NCBI GenBank assembly: GCA_964564285.1
Contig: CAZMBZ010000129.1
Span: 1 to 13,968 of the forward strand
Direction: 5' to 3'
Length of the DNA: 13,968 bases
DNA from: JAUWQU01 sp964564285
GTDB taxonomy: Bacteria > Planctomycetota > Phycisphaerae > SM23-33
Positions 6,187 to 13,968 of the stretch are shown one piece after another (positions within the stretch are counted from its first letter, which is position 1; each line of letters starts with the position of its first letter). A program made the position numbers and the translations under genes. Below the pieces are notes generated by a model that had not been told where the DNA came from, searched no databases, and saw nothing but the letters and a program-made list of their open reading frames with translations.

Positions 6187-7125
6187 CTAACTGGTACGCG
6201 GGAGTGTGTCAATTCGCCCGATGCGGCCTTCGGCCTGGATGGCGCTTCGCAACGAGCCCTTGCACGCGGCGAGAATCTTGCGGGCGGCGGGATAGTCCAC
6301 GTCGCGGGCGTGCATGACGATCGCGGGTTTGAGCTGACCGGCGGCGGCGGTGAGGATTCTCCGCGCGGCCTGGCGGGTCACGCCGGATAGTTCCATCAGG
6401 ATTCTCTCGGCCCGGTCGCGCAGCTTGTCGTTGCTGGCGCTAAGATCCACCATCAGGTTCCCGAAGACCTTGCCCGTTCGGATCATCGCGGCCGTCGTCA
6501 GCGTATTGAGCACGAGCTTGGTGGCCGTGCCGGCCTTCATCCGTGTCGAGCCGGTAACCACCTCCGGTCCGACGACGGGGCATATCACCACGTCAGCGGC
6601 GATGGCGTCACGAACCTCTGGCGAGCAGGTGACGAACAGTGTCGCGGCACCAACCTGGCGAGCCCGCGCCACGGCCCCATGCACAAAGGGCGTCATTCCG
6701 CACGCCGCGATTCCGCAGACGACGTCGGCGGCCCGGACGTGGCGCTTATCCAGCTCGGCTGCGCCGGTGGCGGGGTCATCCTCGGCGCCTTCGGCGGATC
6801 TCACCAGCGCCCGCCGTCCTCCAGCGATGACGCCCTGGACTGTCGACGGCTTCGTGCCGAACGTGGGCGGGCATTCCGATGCATCCAGCACGCCAAGTCG
6901 TCCGCTCGTGCCTGCCCCGACGTAGATCAACCGCCCGCCGCGCCCCATACGCTCGACGATCAAATCGACGGCCTGGGCGAGTTGGCGGCGCTGGTCCGCG
7001 ACGGCCGGGGCTACGAGGGCGTCTTCCGCCGCGATGACATCGACGATGCCCAGGCTGTCCAGACTGTCGATGTCGGCGCTGCGGCGGTTGCGTTTCTCGG
7101 TGGTGAGTCTGGATCGGTCCTTCAT
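6187..7125 (-). CDS. murQ: N-acetylmuramic acid 6-phosphate etherase
   Basis: A 312-residue cytoplasmic SIS-domain lyase that cleaves the D-lactyl ether of MurNAc-6-phosphate to give GlcNAc-6-phosphate and D-lactate. The N-terminus (LTTEKRNRRSADID, 7-20) matches the family opening. YVGAGTSGRLGVLDASECPP (68-87) binds the sugar phosphate and carries Glu84. The second Glu, E115 in EGAEDD, also lies at the position expected for the catalytic pair (E. coli Glu83 and Glu114). GSTRMKAGTATKLVLNT (192-208) is the second diagnostic block. The C-terminal helical part (about 235-300) is present and the length is normal. The ATG overlaps the TAA of anmK by one base (TAATG), so translation is coupled. Together they convert anhydro-MurNAc into the amino-sugar pool. 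High confidence. Confidence 0.97.
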   Translation of the reverse strand: MKDRSRLTTEKRNRRSADIDSLDSLGIVDVIAAEDALVAPAVADQRRQLAQAVDLIVERMGRGGRLIYVGAGTSGRLGVLDASECPPTFGTKPSTVQGVIAGGRRALVRSAEGAEDDPATGAAELDKRHVRAADVVCGIAACGMTPFVHGAVARARQVGAATLFVTCSPEVRDAIAADVVICPVVGPEVVTGSTRMKAGTATKLVLNTLTTAAMIRTGKVFGNLMVDLSASNDKLRDRAERILMELSGVTRQAARRILTAAAGQLKPAIVMHARDVDYPAARKILAACKGSLRSAIQAEGRIGRIDTLPRTS

Positions 7126-8330
7126 TATTCAGGCAACTCCAACGTTCGCGAACCGGGCACGATTTTGCCCAGCACCGCCGCCTTGCCGGCCCCGGTGGCG
7201 GCTGGTACGTTGTTGGGCCTGCCGTGGGCGGCCTCGACGGCCAGGATCGCGAACGCCATCGCCTCCTTGGCAGCAGGGTCCAGGCCTATCTCCGCCGTGC
7301 TGAAAACCTTCGCCGGCGCCAGGCGTTCGGTGAGCATGGCCATCAGCGCCGGGTTCAGCGCCCCGCCGCCGGAGACGATCACCTCGTCGACAGGCCCATC
7401 CAGCAGGTGCCCGAAGGACTCGGCGATGCTCCAGGCCGTCAGGGCTGTGGCGGTGGCAAGGATGTCCTCGACGCTAAGCTCGCGAGCGCGGCAGGCGTCG
7501 TGGAAGAGCTTGGCGTAATCCCGGCCAAAAGCTTCGCGACCGGTGCTCTTGGGCGGTTTCTGGGCAAAGTACTCGTGCTTCATGAACTGGTCGAGCAGTT
7601 CGCGGTGGACGGAGCCCTGGCAGGCCAGCTCGCCGTCGAGGTCGCAGTTGAGCTGCCCATCGCTGACGATCTCGGCCAGGCGGTCGATAACCATGTTGCC
7701 CGGGCCCGTGTCGAACGCGACGATCTGCTCCGGTTCCGCAGCGGCTGGGAGGTACGTTACGTTTGCGATCCCGCCGAGGTTGAGCATTGCCCGCGAGCGT
7801 TTTTCATCGCAGAAAAGCCGGTAGTCCACGTAGGGCACCAGCGGCGCGCCCTGACCCCCTGCCGCGATGTCGCGAGGCCGGAAGTCCGCGATAGTCGTGA
7901 TTCCCGTCCGTTCGGCGATGATGCACGGCTCGCCGATCTGGAGTGTCGAGCGGATCTTACGCCGCATGAACGGTCGTCCCTCGGGCATGTGCCAGACCGT
8001 GTGCCCGTGCGAGCCGACCAGGTCGATCGAGGCCAGCTCGACCTTGGCCCGTTCGGCGACGCTTACGACGGCGCCTGCGAGCAGTTCGCCCAGCACGAAG
8101 TTGAGGTGGCAGAGGTCGTCGATGCGGCATGTCTCCGGCGAGCACAGGGCAAGCAGGGCATCGCGGATATCGTCGGTATACGAGCAGCACTCGAACGCCA
8201 TCAGCTTGATGCCGTTGTCTGTGACATCGATCAACGCCGCGTCGATGCCGTCACACGACGTGCCTGACATCAGACCTACCACTCGAACGTGCTCGGCGGA
8301 CACCGCCTTGTCGTCAGCTTTTTTAATCAT
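7125..8330 (-). CDS. anmK: Anhydro-N-acetylmuramic acid kinase
   Basis: A 401-residue cytoplasmic kinase of the ASKHA fold. It uses ATP and water to open 1,6-anhydro-MurNAc, released by lytic transglycosylases, and phosphorylate it to MurNAc-6-phosphate. Diagnostic blocks: VGLMSGTSCDGIDAALID (18-35), the ATP-site loop; GSHGHTVWH (106-114); ADFRPRDIAAGGQGAPLVP (148-166); LNLGGIANVTYLP (183-195); AFDTGPGNMVID (205-216); VIVSGGGALNPALM (317-330). I chose the ATG at 8328-8330 because the conserved domain begins soon after it. The frame stays open further upstream, but that sequence has no family similarity. No strong Shine-Dalgarno is visible. It is the first gene of a leftward run ahead of murQ, with a TAATG overlap. 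Slightly longer than typical (about 370) because of a short N-terminal extension. High confidence. Confidence 0.96.
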   Translation of the reverse strand: MIKKADDKAVSAEHVRVVGLMSGTSCDGIDAALIDVTDNGIKLMAFECCSYTDDIRDALLALCSPETCRIDDLCHLNFVLGELLAGAVVSVAERAKVELASIDLVGSHGHTVWHMPEGRPFMRRKIRSTLQIGEPCIIAERTGITTIADFRPRDIAAGGQGAPLVPYVDYRLFCDEKRSRAMLNLGGIANVTYLPAAAEPEQIVAFDTGPGNMVIDRLAEIVSDGQLNCDLDGELACQGSVHRELLDQFMKHEYFAQKPPKSTGREAFGRDYAKLFHDACRARELSVEDILATATALTAWSIAESFGHLLDGPVDEVIVSGGGALNPALMAMLTERLAPAKVFSTAEIGLDPAAKEAMAFAILAVEAAHGRPNNVPAATGAGKAAVLGKIVPGSRTLELPE

Positions 8331-8592
8331 TGAAGAAAGCCTACCGCGACACGGGGTGCGACCCAACGAAAAAGAGCAGTGCAAGATGGGATCTCTCGCG
8401 GAGAACCCGGAAATCGCAACGGATTGCAGGGATGGATGCATGTCCGTCGAGGCCCGCTCGCTTCTGCGGGCAGGTGTTCACGGGAATATTTGCGGGACTT
8501 GGCGGCGGCCAGAAGGTTAAATGGAATTAGTCAAGGGTGAAAGCCCCTGTGCTTTTCAAACCCATTTGTCTGCCGATACGAGAGGAGCTGAT
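8331..8592. other. Divergent intergenic region between anmK and a sulfatase
   Basis: About 262 bases should hold promoters for anmK (leftward) and the sulfatase (rightward). A possible stem is GCCCGC (8452-8457) with GCGGGC (8466-8471) and an 8-base loop. GGG-TGAAA-GCCC near 8536-8548 could form a small hairpin in the sulfatase leader. TTAAAT at 8517-8522 looks like a -10 box but has no -35 box at normal spacing. I recognise no riboswitch or small gene. Confidence 0.4.
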
Positions 8593-10119
<1,527 letters not shown>

Positions 10120-10129
10120 TCGCCGACAG

Positions 10130-12967
10130 CTACATAGCCTCTTCCAAACGGGCGAGGTCCGGTCGACCGGTGAGGTGAGCTTCCAGAGTTCGGCCGAGGA
10201 AGACCTGTCCGCCGTCTGCGAGGGCGGCGACGCGGTCGTCGACGACTATCTCCACGGCAGACTCGCTCGTGCCGGCCTGGCGGGCCTGTGTTCGCACGGC
10301 TTGGGTCAGGTGCGCCACCGCGTAGTTGTGCGCCTCGTCGAAGCTCGCGAACCATGGCGAGTCCGCCACGCCATGCAGGCCGTAGCGGCCTTGATCATTC
10401 GGCGCCAACTTAACCCGCTTTCGGATGCACACATTGCTCGTGATCGCTCCGACGGCGTTGGCGACGTCGGCGTCCGGGGGAATCACCGCCTCGGTCTCCA
10501 GCAGCTTTGCCGCCGCCGGCAGGAAGCAGTGCACCGGCGTGCCGATTCCAATGACGGGCCGCTTGAGGCGTATCCGTACGTGGTAGCCATCCGACCCGCC
10601 GGACAGTGCGTTTGCGATTAGCGCCTCCGCCGGCGGGGATGTGTCCAGCGTGTCCGGGTCTATCTCGCCGTCCATCTGCTTTTTCAGCAGCTCCGTCGCG
10701 AGCATGCGGACCACTCGTTCGAGCCCACGGGCCGCGAACGACTCGGCCTTGTCGCCGGCAAGGCGTGCGAAGACGGCGCACATCCTCCTGGCGGCGTCAG
10801 CGTCCCATAGCTCCAGCGCCCCGGTCGCGTGCAGCAGGTCCGTCGGCGTCAGTGCGGACCGCACGACAAGGTAGCTGGACTCCAGCCGACCCGCCCGCAG
10901 GAACTCCCACGTGTGGCAGCCCGTCAGCGAAGCCAGTTCCTGGGCGCAGTGGGGCCTGCGTCGCAGCAATTCGACGAGGCGCTGCTCATCATCGGTCAGC
11001 GTCAGACCGTGGTCGTGCTCCTGCAACGCCAGCATGTCCGCCCCGCGCGTCGAGTGGGAGAAGTAGTCCACGTGACCCTCAATCCAATCGAGCGCCTCGG
11101 CGGCATTTTGGCGGGCCAGCAGCCAGGATACCGGCGCCACTCGCCGCGGGCCTACGTGCAACTTGCGACGCTCGAATACGATATGACTGTCCCCGCCGAG
11201 GCCCAGCGTCCGCATGTCCAGAGCCTTTACGTGCGTTCGCCAGCCGCCGACAGACGCTCCTTCCTCGCACGTTCGCACGATGCCCCCTTCCAGCGCGGCT
11301 GTGTCGGTGGTCGTACCGCCAATATCCACTACGACGGCGTCGGCGAGGCCCGTGAGATACCCGGCCCCGGCGACACTGGCCGCCGGTCCGGAGAGAATCG
11401 TCTCGATAGGCTTTTGCCTGGCGACGCGGGCGCTCATCAGCGAGCCGTCGGACCGGACAACCATTTGCGGCGCATCGATGCCGCGAGCGGTGAGGCTGTC
11501 GCGCACCTCGTCCAGCAGCGCCTCCAGGTGGGGGATTATGCGGGCGTTCAGCGCCGCCGTCGCGGCGCGAAGGCGATAGTTGAGTCCCTCGGATACATCG
11601 TGCCCGCATGTGACGCTCAGGCCGGTTTCGGCGCGGATGATCTCCTTGACCGCCAGCTCGTGGGCGGGGTTGTTGTGGCTGGCGTAACCGGTGACGGCGA
11701 AGGCGCCGACGCCCTGGTTATCCGCCATGTCTCGCGCGATTCGGCGGACCTCATCGGCATCGATCGGGGCGATTTCCGTGCCGTCGATCTCAAGCCGACC
11801 CTCGATTACCGCGATGGGCCGATGGGTAATGTCCGATGGTTCGAAGAGCCCGTAGGGAGGCATTATCAGCAGGCCGACCTTCTGGCCGAGACCTTCGACG
11901 ATGGCATTTGTCGCCAGAGTCGTCGAGACCGCCACCATGTCCACCTGGGGGAGCTTGTCGGCGTCGAGTTGGGCCAGGGCCTCGTCGATGCCAACGCCGA
12001 GGTCCCACTTTGTGGTCAGCGCCTTGGCCTTGCCGAGAACGCAACTGTCGGCGAAGTCGTACAGGACCGCGTCGGTGTAGGTCCCGCCGGCGTCGATGCC
12101 CAACCCCAGTCGCACCGCTCTGGCGGCGGGCGCGTCGGCGCCGTCGTCGGCGGGCTCGTCGAAATGCAGCACCTGCCTGCGCTCTGCCGGCGCGGATGCC
12201 TCCCATACCGGTACGGACTCGATCCGCTTGGCTACCGCGTCGTAGACCGTCACATGATGCGGCGGGACGATCAGAATGTCGTCATCGCTGGTGCGCTGCT
12301 TGAGGAGCTTGACCAGCAGGTTGTCCGTGCCCTCAAGCTCCTCGTAGAGCCAGCCGAACTTCTCAGCCATGTCCTTGGCTATGTCGGCATAGCGGCGTTT
12401 TGCGCCGCCGGCGCCCGTATCGATAAACGCGGCCCGCTGGTAGTTTCGCTGCCAACTGTTCAGGAAGTGGCGGATGGCCTCGGCGTTCTCTTGACCGTGC
12501 TTGGCGACGAGGCGCTGGTACTCGGACTCCATCTCAGATGGTGACAAAAGCGCGGTGCCCTCCCCACCGGCGGATATTGGTCTGGCGTTTTCCTCGACCC
12601 ACCCGGCCGAGATGTAGTACGTGCCCGGGTACTTGGCGAACTGCTCCCGGTAGGCCTTGTCCGAGCCCAGGAACAGCGCAATGCAGTCGTTGACTCGCGG
12701 CAGCGCCAGCGGCAAATTCCTCGCGTGCAGCGCTGCCGTGCCTAGCCCGCACACGCCGTAGCCGATAGCGATCATATCCGCGGCCTTTAGCCGGCTGGCG
12801 GCGTCGATCCGCTCCTGAAGGCGCTTCCGCAAATCCATGGGAGTTCTGTGAAGCCCGCCGGGCAGGAACTCCAGTGTAATGTCGATGCCAAGCTTCTTAG
12901 CTGCCGCCTGGAGGTCAACCGCCAGCACGCCGCATGCGATCACGTGTACTCGTTTTGGTTCGTCCAC
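10130..12967 (-). CDS. DUF1638 - hydantoinase/oxoprolinase (HyuA-type) fusion
   Basis: A 945-residue two-part protein, probably cytoplasmic. Residues 1-250 resemble DUF1638: VHVIACGVLAVDLQ (7-20), IGYGVCGLG (68-76) and PRVNDCIALFLGS (90-102), with conserved Cys at 12, 73 and 95. A charged linker follows (about 252-284). Residues 286-945 resemble the ATP-binding A-type hydantoinase/oxoprolinase: GLGIDAGGTYTDAVLYD (288-304), VAVSTTLATNAIVEG (345-359), ILSGPAASVAGAGYLTG (524-540) and VVVDIGGTTTDTAALEGG (545-562), then LTPTDLLHATGALELWD (706-722). The ASKHA-type phosphate loops are intact. No B-type subunit (HyuB) is nearby. From memory, DUF1638 and HyuA-like proteins both occur near corrinoid-dependent methyltransferases, so a role in corrinoid protein handling is possible but unproven. 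The start is a GTG at 12965-12967, directly before the DUF1638 opening; its ribosome site is weak. Domain calls are solid; the reaction is unknown. Confidence 0.88.
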   Translation of the reverse strand: MDEPKRVHVIACGVLAVDLQAAAKKLGIDITLEFLPGGLHRTPMDLRKRLQERIDAASRLKAADMIAIGYGVCGLGTAALHARNLPLALPRVNDCIALFLGSDKAYREQFAKYPGTYYISAGWVEENARPISAGGEGTALLSPSEMESEYQRLVAKHGQENAEAIRHFLNSWQRNYQRAAFIDTGAGGAKRRYADIAKDMAEKFGWLYEELEGTDNLLVKLLKQRTSDDDILIVPPHHVTVYDAVAKRIESVPVWEASAPAERRQVLHFDEPADDGADAPAARAVRLGLGIDAGGTYTDAVLYDFADSCVLGKAKALTTKWDLGVGIDEALAQLDADKLPQVDMVAVSTTLATNAIVEGLGQKVGLLIMPPYGLFEPSDITHRPIAVIEGRLEIDGTEIAPIDADEVRRIARDMADNQGVGAFAVTGYASHNNPAHELAVKEIIRAETGLSVTCGHDVSEGLNYRLRAATAALNARIIPHLEALLDEVRDSLTARGIDAPQMVVRSDGSLMSARVARQKPIETILSGPAASVAGAGYLTGLADAVVVDIGGTTTDTAALEGGIVRTCEEGASVGGWRTHVKALDMRTLGLGGDSHIVFERRKLHVGPRRVAPVSWLLARQNAAEALDWIEGHVDYFSHSTRGADMLALQEHDHGLTLTDDEQRLVELLRRRPHCAQELASLTGCHTWEFLRAGRLESSYLVVRSALTPTDLLHATGALELWDADAARRMCAVFARLAGDKAESFAARGLERVVRMLATELLKKQMDGEIDPDTLDTSPPAEALIANALSGGSDGYHVRIRLKRPVIGIGTPVHCFLPAAAKLLETEAVIPPDADVANAVGAITSNVCIRKRVKLAPNDQGRYGLHGVADSPWFASFDEAHNYAVAHLTQAVRTQARQAGTSESAVEIVVDDRVAALADGGQVFLGRTLEAHLTGRPDLARLEEAM

Positions 12968-13185
12968 AACTTCGCTCGTTTACAAAAGGTCTCAAGCCTG
13001 CCTGCCGGTAGGCAGGTCCCAGGCCATGGGTCACAGGGCGCCGACAACCGGCAACTTTACTAACATACCAAAACCAGCGGCAGTTTCGCGCGGTTTTCGT
13101 GGCTGGCGGCAGAGGTCTTGCCCCTGAAGGGCGGGGGTGGTAATTTCATCCGTGACGGAACTATCGAATACGGAAGGACAAGACA
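12968..13185. other. Divergent intergenic region before exonuclease III
   Basis: About 218 bases lie between two divergent starts. The region contains the palindrome at 12997-13016. It also has a small stem GCCC-CTGAA-GGGC near 13120-13132. I see no convincing promoter; TATCGAAT near 13162 is a weak -10 candidate for xthA. Confidence 0.4.
12997..13016. repeat. 20-base imperfect palindrome (dispersed-repeat-like)
   Basis: CCTGCCT (12997-13003) and AGGCAGG (13010-13016) pair perfectly around the six-base loop GCCGGT. The palindrome lies 30 to 49 bases before the GTG of the DUF1638 fusion. Elements of this form recur as intergenic repeats in many environmental bacterial genomes, as far as I recall. 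Only one copy is in this window, so repetition is not shown here. There is no T-run, so it is not a standard terminator. Confidence 0.5.
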
Positions 13186-13962
13186 ATGCTCATAGCGACG
13201 TTCAACTGCAACTCCGTTCGCGCCCGGCTTGGGATCGTGCTGGACTGGCTGGCGGCTCACAAACCGGATGTGCTGGCGCTTCAGGAGACCAAGTGTGTCG
13301 ATGAGCAGTTCCCGGCCGAGGCGTTCGAGGATGCTGGCTGGCGGGTCGTGTTTCGCGGGCAGAAATCTTACAACGGCGTCGCCCTTGTCAGCCGGGATGA
13401 GTTGGCGGATGTATCGTTCGGCCTGGGCGACGACGATGGCGAGTCCGGCCCACGTCTCGCTCGCGGCAGACTTGGCGATGTGACGATCCTCAACACCTAC
13501 GTGCCGCAGGGCTCGGAGATCGGCTCGGAGAAGTTTGCGTTCAAGCTTGAGTGGTTCGCCCGGGTGCGCCGTTACCTGGAGGCGAACTTCGACGCCAACA
13601 AGGACAAGCTCGTCTGGGTGGGCGACCTGAACGTAGCGCCCGAGGCGAAGGACGTTCACAGCCCCAAGCGGATCTGGCCTCACGTGTGCTACTGTCAGGA
13701 GACAATCGACGCAATGGCCGGGGTGGTCTCGTGGGGCCTGGAGGACGTCTTCCGCAAGCACCTGCCCGAAGAGGGCGTCTACACGTTCTGGGATTACCGG
13801 ATGCCCATGGCGGCCCAGCGCAATCGCGGCTGGCGCATAGACCACGTTTGGGCGACGCCCAAGGCGGCGGCGGGCTCGAAGGAAGTCTTCGTGGATATCG
13901 AGCCCCGAATGGCGGAAAGACCCAGCGACCATACGTTCGTAGGCGCTCGCTTCGAGTTTTGA
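13186..13962 (+). CDS. xthA: Exodeoxyribonuclease III (AP endonuclease)
   Basis: A 258-residue cytoplasmic DNA-repair enzyme of the exonuclease-endonuclease-phosphatase fold. It cuts DNA at abasic sites and degrades 3' ends. The full catalytic set is visible: Asn7 in TFNCNSVRAR, Glu34 in LQETKC (metal), Tyr105 in NTYVPQG, Asp147 and Asn149 in GDLNVAPE, Asp219 and His220 in RIDHVW, and Asp248-His249 in SDHTFVGARF. The length is normal and the gene is complete. GGAAGGA lies about 7 bases before the ATG, which settles the start. It is transcribed away from the DUF1638 fusion and no operon partner is visible before the window ends. Confidence 0.96.
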   Translation: MLIATFNCNSVRARLGIVLDWLAAHKPDVLALQETKCVDEQFPAEAFEDAGWRVVFRGQKSYNGVALVSRDELADVSFGLGDDDGESGPRLARGRLGDVTILNTYVPQGSEIGSEKFAFKLEWFARVRRYLEANFDANKDKLVWVGDLNVAPEAKDVHSPKRIWPHVCYCQETIDAMAGVVSWGLEDVFRKHLPEEGVYTFWDYRMPMAAQRNRGWRIDHVWATPKAAAGSKEVFVDIEPRMAERPSDHTFVGARFEF

Positions 13963-13968
13963 GTGCGC

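Noticed and set aside
4350..6317. A 655-codon open frame on the plus strand over the glycosyltransferase and metallo-beta-lactamase genes
   Set aside because: It is antisense to two genes with complete catalytic motifs, has low-complexity composition, and shows no family resemblance; a typical high-G+C shadow.
8521..8592. An upstream start for the complete sulfatase
   Set aside because: It would put 24 residues ahead of the Tat signal, while GAGGAG sits correctly before the ATG at 8593.
10829..12544. A 571-codon plus-strand frame opposite the DUF1638/hydantoinase fusion
   Set aside because: The minus-strand frame has clear domain motifs; the plus-strand product has none.
12997..13016. The palindrome as a transcription terminator
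   Set aside because: It lies between divergent starts, not after a gene, and has no T-run.

Overview
The window looks like Planctomycetota chromosome. The evidence is high G+C, two formylglycine-type sulfatases with twin-arginine leaders, a very short secreted RHS-core protein, a DUF1638/hydantoinase-A fusion, and a full muramic-acid recycling pair, which implies peptidoglycan turnover. The taxonomic call is an inference from gene content; no rRNA or ribosomal gene is present. I found no tRNA, CRISPR array, insertion sequence or phage gene.

Layout from left to right. (1) Positions 1-409, minus strand: the N-terminal part of a sulfatase that runs off the left edge. (2) Positions 715-3472, plus strand: a three-gene cassette behind a candidate sigma70-type promoter. 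It encodes a membrane-anchored transglutaminase-like protein, a secreted stub of an RHS core with an unrecognised C-terminal domain, and a small membrane-anchored protein with a BamE/SmpA-like motif. The second half of the cassette is visibly lower in G+C than its surroundings. This is the most novel part of the window. (3) Positions 3569-8330, minus strand, transcribed right to left: anmK, murQ (one-base overlap, TAATG), a beta-CASP metallo-beta-lactamase RNase-like protein, and a GT4 glycosyltransferase. (4) Positions 8593-10119, plus strand: a complete exported sulfatase with a lysine-rich tail. (5) Positions 10130-12967, minus strand: a 945-residue DUF1638-hydantoinase/oxoprolinase fusion, convergent with the sulfatase across only 10 bases. 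(6) Positions 13186-13962, plus strand: exodeoxyribonuclease III.

Functional links. AnmK and MurQ catalyse consecutive steps: 1,6-anhydro-MurNAc to MurNAc-6-phosphate, then to GlcNAc-6-phosphate plus D-lactate. The two sulfatases share N-terminal sequence and probably belong to one or two closely related subfamilies acting on sulfated polysaccharide outside the cytoplasm. The RHS cassette has the order secreted core plus variable C-terminus, then a small membrane protein. That is reminiscent of effector/immunity pairs, but nothing in the sequence proves toxicity.

Intergenic DNA contains a 20-base imperfect palindrome (12997-13016) and a possible decayed REP-like half-site (3482-3516). Long antisense reading frames over the high-G+C genes were judged to be shadows and left out.
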